Below, piece after piece: positions 37,817-50,176 of a DNA stretch of 64,000 bases (position 1 is the first letter of the stretch; each line of letters opens with the position of its first letter). This DNA comes from Epinephelus fuscoguttatus (Eukaryota > Chordata > Actinopteri > Perciformes > Serranidae): NCBI RefSeq assembly GCF_011397635.1, contig NC_064761.1:40264143-40328142 (forward strand). Reading direction: 5' to 3'. The position numbers and the translations under genes were made by a program. The notes under the pieces are model-generated. The model was not told where the DNA came from. It did no database searches and saw only the letters and a list, made by a program, of their open reading frames with translations.

Positions 37817-38050
37817 ATGAAAGTAGAATTACCAACTCATGGTTCGCCTCAACAAACCAGTGAAGTTACAGTTTACATCCATGTCTGTCCGGACTCATCT
37901 GTAACCATGACAGCTGACAATGCTTCAAATATGGATGTTGCTGCAAAGACACTACATGTTCTGAAACATGGATGCTTCACACACACATTCAACCCAGCAG
38001 CACAGAAGATACACAATCAGCACAGGTTCATGGTGGTCACGCAAGATTAG
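37817..38050 (+). pseudogene. hAT transposase fragment
   Basis: The translated frame contains TADNASNMDVAAKTL followed by GCFTHTFNPAAQKI. This matches the hAT transposase signature in which a TxDNAxN block is followed about 20 residues later by CxAHxLNLxxQ. Only about 75 codons remain, without the zinc-finger N-terminus or the C-terminal dimerisation region, so it cannot be active. Substitutions at the conserved His/Leu positions (THTFNP for AHTLNL) show decay. Confidence 0.7.
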
Positions 38051-38164
38051 TGTCACCAATTCAGTATCAGAAGTTACAGAGTTATGGTGTTGAATAATGG
38101 CCAGAAAGGTGTTTTTGCAGAACATTATGATGTCACAGTGACGTTAACCTTTGACCTTTTGGAT

Positions 38165-38534
38165 TAGGGATGGGCATCAATTTTCGATTATCGATGATTG
38201 ATTGTTAAGGCTTTTGATCGATCACAAATAATTTTGATCGATAGTCGCAGTGTTTACCCTACAATGCCTGGCATAGGTCCAGCGAGCTGCCGTGCCAACG
38301 AGACCCCCCGCCCGGCGAGCACGGCGGCTCGATGGGCCTACAAGACCCCTGCCGGACCTATGCCAGGCAAAAAATCAGAAACAGACGGAAGCTCTCATCG
38401 CTCTCCAAAGCCTCGGCGGCACTGCACTCTTTTGTTTTCTCTCTTTTGAAATACACGCTTATCAATTAATCGATAATTGATCGTTAATTTTTTTGATGAT
38501 TGAATAATGAATTTTGAACGTTTGCCCATCCCTG
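38165..38534. mobile_element. hAT-type MITE with GC-rich hairpin core
   Basis: Flanked by a perfect 8-bp target duplication TTTTGGAT (38157-38164 and 38535-38542). Ends are TAGGGATGGGC and GCCCATCCCTG. The interior has repeated ATCGAT motifs near the ends and a GC-rich core. In the core, TGCCTGGCATAGGTCC (about 38264-38280) is perfectly inverted at about 38355-38370, with a second nested stem (GAGCTGCCGTGC against GCACGGCGGCTC). It is non-coding. Confidence 0.85.
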
Positions 38535-38834
38535 TTTTGGATACAATAATGTCAACATTGCATTATCTGATCCTATTTGTCATTTCTGTAAAATTTGGTC
38601 AAAATTCTGATCAGCTGTTTCTTAAGTTCAAGTGGACATTTGTGCCAAATTTGAAGAACCTCCCTCAAGGTGTTCTTGAGATATTGCGTTGATGAGAATG
38701 GGACATGCGTACTTACATACAGACGACCTGAAAACGGAGGTCCCAAGAGTGGAAGCATAAAAAAATGATACAAAAAACAAGACAACTGGAAATTAAACAA
38801 TCATAGATGCTGCACAACTAAATAAAGATAAACC

Positions 38835-39309
38835 TAGGGCTGCCCCCGACTAATAATTTTCCTAGTCGACCAATATTCAGGTCATTTAGGGCCATTAGTG
38901 GACTAGTCGCCCGCATGTTTACAACAGTAATTCAATTATCAAATAATATATTTTGGGCGGGGCATCACAATGGTTTGAGTTGAAGGTGTACATATCACTT
39001 TGGGTTCGTCCTTCACCTTCTCAAAATGATCCCACACTTTGTGGAATGTGGAATAACCGCAGGTACCAGCCCTGGAAATTAACCTGACTCCTGTCTGACT
39101 GCTGAGTGTGGACACTTCCTGTGTCTGTCCTTTTTAATGAAACCCCCACATGGTCCAGTCATATAGGTTTGGATTTATTTTGACAAGGAGCAGCTCCTAA
39201 TTGAGTTTCAAGGTTTTTTTTTCCTGCAACTAAGCAACCAGTGAAATCTTGCCGACTCATGACCTTTCTGGTCAACTAACGTTTGGTCAACTATTAAGAG
39301 GCAGCCCTG
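38835..39309 (-). mobile_element. hAT-type MITE, inverted copy of the 10253-10953 family
   Basis: Begins TAGGGCTGCCCCCGACTA and ends GGCAGCCCTG. Flanks GATAAACC and GATAAAGT match at six of eight positions. The interior (about 39000-39170) is the reverse complement of 10390-10580, so this is the same family in the opposite orientation. It is non-coding. Confidence 0.7.
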
Positions 39310-41047
39310 GATAAAGTCATGATAAAACTACAGATTTGTAAAAGTGAAATTATGAAGCTGAGTTTTCAAACTGGGACTGAAAACTATATATATATCAATA
39401 CACTGAAAAGAGGCAACAGATTTTTCTGTGTTAAAGAGAAAGCTGAACACATTTCCACAGTATTAAAAGAAAAGAAAGGTAAAAAGAGAGAGGAAGCAGC
39501 TTTATGAATTTAATAAAACACTGTAGCTCCTGGCTCATAAAAATGCAAATTGGCCTATTTTAAAGCAAAACTACTGGAGTATTAATGTGTCTGCAAATGT
39601 TTTTCTTTAGAGGACCTCTGTGTCCTCAGGGAAAGAACAATAATGAAGAGATTGCTCTGATTTGAAAGACTGATGGTTACTTTGTTTTCCAGAGATGCCC
39701 TTGTTCAAAAATAGAACTGACAACAAATTTAGACACTGTCTCATTGTTGTTCATAAAGTTTTATGTTACATCACATCACTGACACGTATCATATCTATAG
39801 TTTCTGGGAAGAAGCTGAAGGTCTCCCAGAATGTTGTGATAACCATGACACTGTCATTATTTTGCTACAAATTGTGTGTGTCCCTGGGTGTGTTTGAGTG
39901 TGGGTGTGCGTTTATTCTTCTGAACAGCTCTCAGTGGGAGATGAAGTGTTTCTGAGAAGTGCCCGGGATCTTTCCATAGAAACAGAATGAGAGGTCAGTA
40001 TCATGTTCATGACCACCTGTGGGTTTTCCCTGTGATTTCATTTCTGAATCTTACCACAGGTAATTACAGGAAAACAGAAACAACCTCAGCCACCCCTTGC
40101 CTTGTGTCTCAGATCATATTAAACAATGGTTTGATAACCACACTGGGAAACCCTGCGATCAGCTCAGTCCCACTCCAGCCACAAGTGTCTTCTTAATAAT
40201 GTCAAACTATGATTGCCACTCATGCCTCACAGTGCTGGATATAAGTGGCATCTACAGGCAAAATCTGAGAGGCTAAAATATACTGAACTCCCTAAGTCGC
40301 TGTACAGCAGCAGCCTATATTAGCATTATATTTATATCTATATTAATATACTGACTATCACATGCATACAGCCTCCTGAATATGCTTTTGGGGGCATATG
40401 ATGTTGAATTATCTTTCAGGAAAGACTGAAACTCCTGTTATTGTAGAAAACAATTAGGGATACATCATGTTTCCACTATTACTATCCAAATGTTCTGATA
40501 TTCAATGACTTCATTTAAAAGGTTGTATGAGTCATATGAGGGTACATAAGTGCACAACAATAGCACTACAGTAAATACCACGAGGAACTGAGCACTCCCA
40601 GTAACGATCCTGCTAACAAAAAAAGATATTGATAATCTAAATAAAATATGGAGATTTGCTTAAAATAAAGGAGTCGCAGCTTTACATATATTCTCACTGT
40701 ACACGCTTCAAACATGTGTGAATCAGCTACAGACGAAAGCACAGAAGGTCACTTGTTCCGCAATCCCCAATGTCCACATGTTCAGAAGTAATCTGACTGG
40801 ATATTGACTTTTGGATCAGATCAAATCTTGAAAATCGGGTGTTCAAAAGAAAAAAAGAATTCTGAAATCGGATGAGATCACATAATCCAGTCTTGGGTTT
40901 GATCTGGATCAAAGCTTTATTGTGTGTTGTCCAAAACTTTATAGTGGATTGGAATACATTTTATCCAAAAATCAGGATTATCCTGACCCCAGCAGAACAG
41001 ATTCAGGAACACAAAGTAATACAACTTTTAAATTGATGAAATATATA
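39310..41047. other. Intergenic stretch without recognisable genes
   Basis: No exon, RNA gene or named repeat is recognised in this 1.7 kb. Confidence 0.4.
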
Positions 41048-41405
41048 TTCATCCATTCATTAATTTTCTGGAACTGCTTATCTTGGTACAGGGTTGCAGG
41101 CAGGCTGGAGTCTATCCCAGCTGTCATTGGGCAACAGGCCGGGTACACCCTGGACAGGTTGCCAAACTATTACAGGGCTCACACAGAGACAGACAACCAT
41201 TCACACTCACATTCACACCTACAGGAAATTTACAGTCATCCATTAACCTGACGTGCATGTCTTTGGTTTGCAGGAAGAAGCCGGAGAGCCCACATATAAC
41301 CCACGCCCACAAAGGGAGAACATGTAAACTCCACGCAGAAGGGCGTCAGCCAGGCAGTGGCTTTGAACCTGCAACTTTCTTGCTGTGTGGCAATAGTGCT
41401 TACTG
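41048..41405 (+). mobile_element. LINE (RTE/Expander-type) 3' fragment
   Basis: Same family as 33440-33800, with the phrases GGCTGGAGTCTATCCCAGCT, ACCCTGGACAGGTTGCCA and CATGTCTTTGG, and the lead-in TCATCCATTCATTAATTTTC. It is truncated at the 5' side, as is usual for LINE insertions. Confidence 0.65.
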
Positions 41406-42400
41406 TTAAAGTGATAGGGTAGACATTAGGGTACCAATTAAGCTTTTCAGTACAGTGAAGAAAAAAATAAAATAAAAAGTGATTCTGTCCCCATAAAATA
41501 ATCTCTCAAATAGCTGTCATTATCAAACAAAAAATTGTTAATTCTAGCTTTCATCCATCACTTTATAATAATTAAAATTACACAGTCAAAAATAGTTTCT
41601 AACAATTGCATCTTCCATGCTGTTTTCTGTCTCCCCACACTGGCTTGTCTACCTGTTGTTCTTTCCATCGCTATCTAAATTTGACAATCTTGAAAAGTTT
41701 GTATCTGTATCAGGGTGATCCAATCCAATGTTGCTTTGAGAAATCAGTGCAAAAGTTAGATGGATGATCTGATCCTGGATAGTAAAACATAAGATTTCCA
41801 AATCCAGGTTATTCAGATCCGGATTACATTTTCTGAACAACTGGGCCCATGTGCCACTTACATTTAAATAAACAGTAAAGGTACCTGCTGTGCGATTCAT
41901 GCGTAAAATTGCACAAAGTCTATTTAGTTGTGTGAAAAATATGACACTCTGAGAAAACATGTCTTTAGATACTTACGGTTGAAATATTTTACCTCATCCA
42001 CACATAAACAGCTGTTGTCTGTAACTCCACTGTCTAAAACTGAAGAACTAACTGCCCCATGAATAAATGGTAAAGGTCAGTTCTCTTTGTTTTATGAAGT
42101 ATTGTTAACATAATCAAAAGATGAATCTTTCAAAAAGCTTGAGGCAAAGAGAACTGATACAGATGAGGATATTTATAAAGCAGATAAGGAAACCGCTTGT
42201 TTAAAGGCCCAGACTCAATCTATAATTACAAAGTTAAGGTTGTAATACAAATGGTTTATGCAAACTTATTTTACACCGAGCAAGTTTAATTAAATATTCC
42301 ACAGTATTCTAGATATTTGTGTGACGTGTAAAGAGGTAAAGACATTAAGTTTTATATTTCCTGTGCTGTCTGGGTGACAGCCTCCAGAGTTGCTCTTCGT
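41406..42400. other. Intergenic stretch without recognisable genes
   Basis: AT-rich, no recognisable gene or repeat. Confidence 0.4.
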
Positions 42401-42725
42401 CATCTTGTGTCTTTTATTACTGTGAACGTCAGTTGTTGTTACTGTATTTTGTGTTACTGTAACTGAAGCATTCTCTGGCACAAGAATTTCCTTCGAGCTA
42501 AATAAAGTTCTATTGAACTGAATGGAAGTGAGCCCCAGGGCAGACCCAGATCACGCTGGAGGGATTACAAATCTCATCTGGCCTGGGAATGCCTTGGGGT
42601 CCCCCAGGAGTAGCTGGAAAGTGTTCCTGGGGAGAGGGACGTCTTTGGTGCTTTGCTTGGCCTGCTGCCCCCGCAACCCAGCCCCAAATAAGCAGATAAA
42701 AAAGGATGGCTGGATGGATGAATAA
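42401..42725 (+). mobile_element. Two adjoining LINE 3' ends (L2-like, then Rex3/RTE-like)
   Basis: Sequence 42401-42520 ends in AGCTAAATAAAGTTCTATTG plus GAACTGAAT, the style of an L2-type tail. Immediately after, 42522-42722 contains GGGAATGCCTTGGGGTCCCC, GGCCTGCTGCCCCCGC and a terminal GGATGG/GATG run, typical of Rex3/RTE-like fish LINEs. Both are 5'-truncated and non-functional. Confidence 0.55.
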
Positions 42726-45700
42726 TTTATTTATTACGGGAGTTTGCAAAGCTACGGCAATTCTGGAAATGTGGGTGAATGTAGAAGTCTTACAGGAAAG
42801 GAAAGTCCTTTACGAGCCAAACTCTGTGTAATGGGAATATAGACTGAGAACTCTGCTGTGACTCTCCAGCAGTCACTGTTGACTGATTTGGACTTTTGCA
42901 AGCCAGAAGGGTACCTGCACTGTAATGGAAGAGCATGGCTATACCATCTACTGGTATGTGGACAAAGGACTGGCAGCCTGTCAAGCTTTGGAGAGAATAA
43001 CTTACATTGCAAAAAGGAGAGACAGGAACTTTACCCACTTGTGGGTAATATATGGAGTTTTTGGAACGCTGAACAACAAAAATTACACACAGTTTACGCA
43101 CATAGCATTGCTGCTACAACTGGCTGCAGATGTTTAACTAAAATCAATAGGATATCTTCACAAAATGGGTGAGTGTCACTTTACACACACACTTGTGTTG
43201 TGACTGGGGCAAAGGTCTGTGGGGTCTCATCAAACAAGCTATGAAAATGTCTTAGATGGTCCGAGCAAATGGAAACCAAGTGAGCACAATCTTTTGACAG
43301 CGTGAGTGGTATCCAGCACATAACGACCACTCTCACTAGACAACAATCACTACAACTGGAATGGCACCACTGACATGTTGACTGGGCTGAGCTTAACTAC
43401 AACTGGTTTTAGCCGACGCGAAACTTGCTTAATGTGACAGATAATGCCAAAGTAACACACAACAGCTTCAATTAGTCCACAAAAGCATCCAGATGTGGCC
43501 TTGAAAACTCAAATACATCACGCATGGCGTCTAGTACACCCATTCTGTTTTTCAATATGGCGCCTTGCGAAGTGAAGCTCGTAGAAATATTATCGTCACT
43601 GTATTACAACTAACGTCTAACCTCCTTTGTTTTAATGGAACAACAAATCGATCAATAACATAACTGTTTTTACACAGCCATGGCGCAAAATAACTGTTTT
43701 TACTATCGGCTAACGCCTTTAGCTAATCCATCTCCACTTGGCTAGTACCGGTACAGCTAAACGTCTCACACACGAGCTTTGAGCAACCAATCAAAAGACG
43801 GGGTCAACCGGGGTCAAATTTTCGCTATCTTACTACAGTTCTTTATTTTTAAATATGAATCAAACTATTTTAATTAATTTCGGTGCGATTATTTCATTAA
43901 AAAAATAATTTAAAAAAACAAATAAATAAAAAAGGAAAATTTTTGGAGCCTTTTTGGGAGGGTCGAGCTCGAGCGCCCCCCTGCGGTCCCTTAACGCCAA
44001 CGTGCCTGACTCAAACAGGAGTAGGCTTTTCCACAACACACCGCGGTCACTCTGACTATTACATTCATAAATATGCATGAAAATGATTATATTACCACGC
44101 AAAGTGTCCTTCAAGTTGTTGTATTTGTAATTGGAAAATATATCATGTAAAACCTTTACAAAAACTACCGAGAACACTTATTAAAAATAGGATTTTAGCC
44201 TATCCACACAGAAAATACACCCTAATGATTAGAATCCTTCAGATTTGTTGTTCCTTTCTTTACAAAAAATGTGACTTTGTTTTCAGTTTAGACATAAAGT
44301 ACCATTTTCTCATTGGAAATATCAGTTGAAATTGTGGTCATGTCCCTTGGTTTTCACTCAGTCCTGACCACTGAATTTGAGGATATTACATGAGTCACAT
44401 AATCAACAGGAAGTAGCTTCATTTCATGCCTTGGGGATTCCAATCTCAACAAACAGTCCTTTTACCTAAATTGTTTCTTAGAAGTTATTATGTTGTTTTT
44501 CCAAAGATAGTTTTGGTAAACCACTTGAAGGTTAGCATCCATGCCATTTGGCTACATTTCACTGATTTGATAATACTATGCTAAAAACTCAGTCCTGTTA
44601 TTTTCAGTCCTGTTTATCACATAAATCATAAATTGAGAAACCTATTGAAAAAATAAATAGCATGGCCTAGAGTGACCATTACATCTTTTGAATAGTTGCA
44701 CATGTTTGTTATCAGACACAGTGCTGCAAAAAAGATTAACAAATGAAGTTTTAAAATGCAGATGGCACCGATTCAGCGGAATGTTCCTCCTCATGACTCA
44801 TGAGCGCTCAGTGTACTTGTTGTTCTGCTTAATGTCTTCATCACTACCATGCTTCTTCAGCTTCTCACTGAGAGCAGTGTTTTGACAGACAGTTAGGCTT
44901 ATGAGAAGCGATCCAAGTACCTGCCATGGTTACTTATTGCTTTCATCTCCCCCTTGTTTTTGTTGTTCACAGAAAAAAAATCAAGATAATCTATTATCTT
45001 GATGAAAATGTCTTTACTCTGAGATCCAAAAGCAAGAGGAGCATCAGGCTCTGCTGTCTAAAAAGATGTACTTTATGGTTTGCCTTATGGCTTGATAAAA
45101 TGTTGCAGCAAACAGCGACATAATAAAGAGGCCTGGATGGTTATCCAGGAATGTGATGCTCTTTATGACCATCCTGTAGCGGAGGAAACATACTCATGTG
45201 ACACAGTAGGTAGCGCTTGCCACACAGCCCATATATGTACAACTAGGAAATGGGTTATACCAAATACTCACACTTAAACAAGCCCCACACATGCATTTAC
45301 CTAAGAAACACAAATAGAAGGTGGCTGCTGAGAAAGGTAAACATACGGGTTAATATAGTTGAGATGCAAATTGACACTATAATATTATTTTATAACAGAC
45401 GAATCAATACATCATTCAAATCTTCAAATCCTTTGGTGCGTTACAGAGGTGAGTGTCTGTATGTTCCTCAAGCACAACACAAATGACTCAGCACATGAAT
45501 GCTCTGATAGTCTGCTGTGTTTCCTCGATGTCTGCAGCCTCAGTGAGAGCAGGCCGAGAGCTACAGTACAAAACACAGGGGAAGAGGAGAGAAAGGGTGG
45601 AAGTATCAACACACAGTAAAGACTGTCCCAGACTCCTGGCAGCTGCTGTAGTTTTTCTCTGGAGGGATTAGCTGAGGTTTCAGGGTGACTGAGAGGACAC

Positions 45701-46222
45701 AAAGCTGATAGCTGCAAAGATGGACGTGTTGTCTAATTTTCAGTGAAAACCAAAACAAACAGGAAGTTTCTCTGAGACTGGGATATACTCTGGACGGACT
45801 TGGATGCTGTCAAGGTGACAAGTAGTCATGACAGTGTTTCTTTCTCTTCTCACTGAGAAACTGTGATATTTTATTAACATTCTCCAGGGAACATCTTTGT
45901 TTTCAAAGTTGTTGTCAGAATGTTCTCATACAGGATGAACACGTTGTGACACGACTAAATAAATGTCCCAATTCCACACAATATACTCATTCTTTGAGTC
46001 TTCAAATGGTATAATTGACGGAACAAGATGTACTCAAAAAAGTGAGCGTGCTCTCTAAAATAAGCCTGATTTTTGAGTTGATTGATGCTATTACCTCACA
46101 GTGCAATGCATAATAGAAATGACAGAGCAGCTCATAGATGGACACAGGAAAAAAAGCAAACTATTAAGTCTGTGAGAGCTTCTCTTTGTCAGAAGTGGTT
46201 AATAAAGTATTGATCTCCCACT
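42726..46222. other. Intergenic stretch without recognisable genes
   Basis: 3.5 kb of AT-rich sequence. The open frames here (up to 105 codons) show no domain and overlap each other on both strands. A brief GC-rich patch at about 43960-44060 has no recognisable identity. Confidence 0.4.
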
Positions 46223-48147
46223 TTAAGGGACAGTTCACCCAAAAATCAAAAATACATGTTTCTCCTTTTATCAGTCTAAAGTGTTTCTTTGTGACTTGCA
46301 AAGTGTTGGAGATTTCAGCCAAAGAAATGTCTGCCTTCTCTCTTTAATATAACAGAAGTAGATGTCACTCAGCTTGTGGTGCTCAAAGTGCCACAACAAT
46401 TAATGACCTGAGGCCTGTACTACGAAGCAGGATTTGGAGTTAGCGAGCTAACTTCAGGGTTAACTTTGGGTTTTCAGTACTGTGAAGCTGGTTCTCTTTT
46501 TACCATAAATCACTGTGGTAACTTATGCAGGTTATGTTCAGAGTATCAGATCACACCCTGTCAACACCCTGACAAATGACCAATCAGACCACTGAAGAAA
46601 AAACTATCTGTGGACAAAGTCTGGAGGCTCAGCTAGAAAGAGTAGGCCCATATATTGTTATAGATCAGTAGAATCATTTAATTGTTCCGAGGCCCTTTCA
46701 CGTACAGCAGCCACTACAGTGGACAGCTATTTAAAATACATTTTCTTGTATATGCTTTGATTTTGATGCTGTAGTTGCATTTAAGTCACTACAGTGGACC
46801 CTGGTGCGTCATGACATACACCGCCACTCACTGGCCAGGTGTTGTCACTGCAACACAAATCTTTCAAAACCAAGATGGCCGACGGAAAGCAAGAAATGTG
46901 CAGCTCAAGAATATCTAGCCAGTCCCTCTACTTTCATTGCTGCTAATCAATTAATTTATGTTAGTAGAATGGAATGTACAGTTTCTGTAACAGAAACAAT
47001 ATTTTGACAATATTTCTGCAGAAAATGTTCATTGAAAAAATGATATAAACAGGGGGAGAGATCACAGAGAGATCATTTCCATACTAAGCACATGATTTTA
47101 GCTGTATTTTAACTTATGCAAATTTTATTTTAGTCCACAGTGATAGTGTTGCTATTTTATACACAGACAATAACACGAGACACCTGTGTGATGAGAACTC
47201 GGAAAAAAACCCCTCAAAGATTATATTTTATTATAAATGCAACACTTCGGTCACACAGACCTCATCAGTCATTAACTATAGTCTACTTTTCCACCCTTAA
47301 CTTCGGTAGCAGAAATAGTCTGGCATTACTTTAAAGTGTTTAAGGTGACACATTCAGAGTAGTATTATCATCATCCAACTAAACGGCAAAAATACTCTGT
47401 GCTAAAGTCACATTAGCCTATTGATACCTACACATAAGTCGTCACATATAAGTCTTGGTGAAGGTGAATTTTTGGATAGTATTTTCAATATTTCTACATT
47501 TTCTGTTATAAGATTGCAGAGTATCATTAACATCCAACACCACTGACATTGTGGTTATCCAGAGGGCCAGTGTTAGGGACAGTCAAGCCAGATAACCAAC
47601 AGATATCCTGGGTAAGTTGAACTGGCTTTGTAGTGCAGAAGGTCACTCAAAATAATCCACAGACCTTGCTGTGAGCAGTCTAACGTTGGAACTATTTTCT
47701 TTCTACCAAACTAGACCCACTGACTGTATCACTGCCCAGAAGGAAGCGTGCATCCACTGCTAGCTCACCTAGGCAGAAACCATTAGCATTTACATCTCGC
47801 ACTGTCACAAGCATGAGCCTCTCATCCACGAGAAAACGTGTGCTTCCTTCTGTGCGGTGATTCAGTTGGCTGGCGCAGTATAAGGAAAATAGATCCTACA
47901 TGTAACTGCTCACAACAAGCTCTGTGGATTATCTTGAGTAACCAGGTCATAATTTCTGGAAAGAGACATTGCTGTTGAGTTTTTAAACAATGTTTTGGTG
48001 CTTTGAGCACCACAAGCTGAGTGCCATCTAGTTCCATTATATTGGAGAGAAGACAGACCTTTCTACAACACTGCAACTCACACCAAAACAATTTAGCCTG
48101 ATAAATAGCTCTACAGATAAGAAGGGAAAATATATCTTGATTTTGTA
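46223..48147. mobile_element. Second copy of the TTAA element, interrupted by another element
   Basis: Starts TTAAGGGACAGTTCACCC at 46223 and shares the arm sequences of 30487-31761, including GTCTGCCTTCTCTC, TTGTGGTGCTCAAAG and the inverted GACATTGCTGTTGAGTTTTT and GGTGCTTTGAGCACCACAA. The left arm is broken at about 46411 by a second element that ends near 47640, where the arm resumes (GGTCACTCAA...GTGAGCAGTC). The right terminal repeat has been lost. Confidence 0.7.
46411..47640. mobile_element. Element with TACTACGAAGC-type inverted ends
   Basis: The left end GGCCTGTACTACGAAGCAGG is loosely inverted at the right end (CTGGCTTTGTAGTGCAGAAGG). It sits inside the TTAA element above. Part of its interior (46640-47400) resembles 10960-11430 in sgcb intron 5, with shared phrases such as AATAACACGAGACA and ACATTCAGAGTAGT. 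No transposase frame is recognisable. Confidence 0.55.
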
Positions 48148-48473
48148 AGTAGAAGTGGTTGTACTATGTTAGAAAAATACTTCACTACAAGTAAAAGTCC
48201 AGCATTGATCATTTCACCCACACTTGCAATAACAATCTTATCAGTCTTATTTTAGCTGAAAGGTCAGAGCTCCAACACTTGGAGTGTCCTCCGTGTGTCT
48301 GACAGAGAATAACAGATGCAGTTGCATACTGAAGTTAAAACTGGAAAGAGGGAGAATAGGGAGGTTTACTGATAACTTTTATGGGAACAGGACCAAAGCA
48401 AATCTCTCATACACAGATGAAATTTGTTCAAGGACACAGTTCAGTTCAGGTCAGGTTAAAACTTCCACATCAG

Positions 48474-48600
48474 AGGGAAGCAGGGGCCACAGGGGCAGCA
48501 CGCCAAGCAAAGTACCCAAAGTGGAGACTATCACAGGGCTGACACATGGAGACAGCCATCACTCACGCTTACATTCACACCTATGGCAAATCTAGAGTTA
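48474..48600 (+). mobile_element. Short LINE (RTE/Expander-type) fragment
   Basis: Contains ATCACAGGGCTGACACATGG and TTACATTCACACCTA, shared with the tails at 33440-33800 and 41048-41405. It continues into an unassigned open frame (48583-48996) with no recognisable domain. Confidence 0.5.
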
Positions 48601-50176
48601 CTGATTAACCTCACTTTGTCAGTCATTCTGGAGCAAAGTGTTAGACCGACCAACTGCTGCATTAACGCTGCTAGCATGGCTACAAAGGAAGCGAAGAAGC
48701 CATTGTCACTCACTTCGGTCAATAACAGGAAGCAGCAGGGAAATAAAAACAAACATGACAGCAAGGTAGTTGAGCGTTATTTTATTGAACAGAAAAAACT
48801 CAAAAATGAGTGTGTTAAAGTGTGGTTCTTCATGTTAAAGCATTTAAGCTCATCACTAATAAAGTGCACTTTCAGTTTACAACCAAATGGAGACTCGAAT
48901 TCATCTCCCCTTTCCCTCCCACAAGCTCAATCAGATCCCACCGGGCGCAGGACTCTCTGCACCGGAGCTCTCCTAGGTAGATCACTATCAAAGTAAGATA
49001 TATCAGACCAAGTGCAACGACTGAGCGTCTCAGTGAGGGCAAGTGCATAAGTGTTAATGGAAGATCAGCGCATTAAGAGTCTCTCACCCCGGGTCTAAAA
49101 CGTGTCAGACTAAACCTGCTACTGTTTTCTAACCTGGCTCATTTAAACCCAGAAAAAAAGCAATAAAATGACAGATGGTGACTTCTGCACGAATCTGATT
49201 GATTATGTAATTGAGTGATTGTAAAATAGCACAGTATTTCTTAACAGGGTTTCATTAATGCTCAGCGTTAAGCTAAAATCTTTGCCATGAGTGTCTTTAC
49301 ATTTTAAGATCTTCGCTTTAAAAAAATATTTTTTTCCTATTTCCAGAAGTGTTTTTTCTACATAATATATATGTACAGTTGTATCTTTACAAAGAAAATA
49401 ATGTTCTGTTAAAGACTGTTTGCAAGGTCGGTATCGACTCCAGTTTGGCACGTATTCCTCATGACTCCACCCAGTAACAGACGAAATGGAAGAGACAGCA
49501 GAAACAAGTGCATTCAACACCCAGACTTTCACTATTATCACTTCAAATTTTGCCTCTCCTGATTAGACACAGACACTACGCTAGGAAATTCATCCTATTC
49601 CTACCTCTTATTTATAATGAGATGCATTTGAAATGGTAATTCCGCTGATGTGCAGCAAATAGGAATGTCATTCACATGAAAACAAGCTGTCTGATGACGC
49701 ACTATCCTACAGGGGCACGGCCACAAACCCTGGGGAACGGGCCAAAGAGAAAAACATCTACAGTACATGGGATGAATCAACACTGAAGCTCTAATTTGCC
49801 ATCTATGGGGATTTAGAAATGTGCTACATATGACACACAATTTACGTCAATAAAGTCAGAGACAAACCAAGAGAATGAAAAAAGAAAAGACACTGCCGCG
49901 TTAAGTTTTGAAAAAACAAACAAAGAAACAAACAAAAAAAAAACGGGAGCATTTATCACAAGCACACAAACACACAGCACTGGGGAAAAATCAGCCATGA
50001 AGAAACACATCTACAACTAACATTTAACTGTACTTCATATTAGTCTCACTGGGAACTTCCACAATGGAGAGCTTCAACTCTTATTGCACTTATTTTCACT
50101 TCTTGTGTCAGTTAAAAAAATTGGGCAGTTGTGGGTTATTCCACTTGCATCATGTTAATCCATCTCATCTTTTGAT
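48601..50176. other. Unassigned sequence, possibly distal usp46 3' UTR or intergenic
   Basis: No exon or named repeat is seen. Minus-strand AATAAA signals occur here (for example plus-strand TTTATT near 48780), so a very long usp46 3' UTR cannot be excluded. That is inference only. Confidence 0.3.

Noticed and set aside
42858..43172. Overlapping ~100-codon frames on both strands
   Set aside because: No motif or family resemblance; frames overlap on both strands, which is typical of random open frames.
48583..48996. 137-codon open frame starting in a LINE fragment
   Set aside because: Begins in repeat sequence and shows no domain. It may be part of an unclassified retroelement but I cannot support a call.
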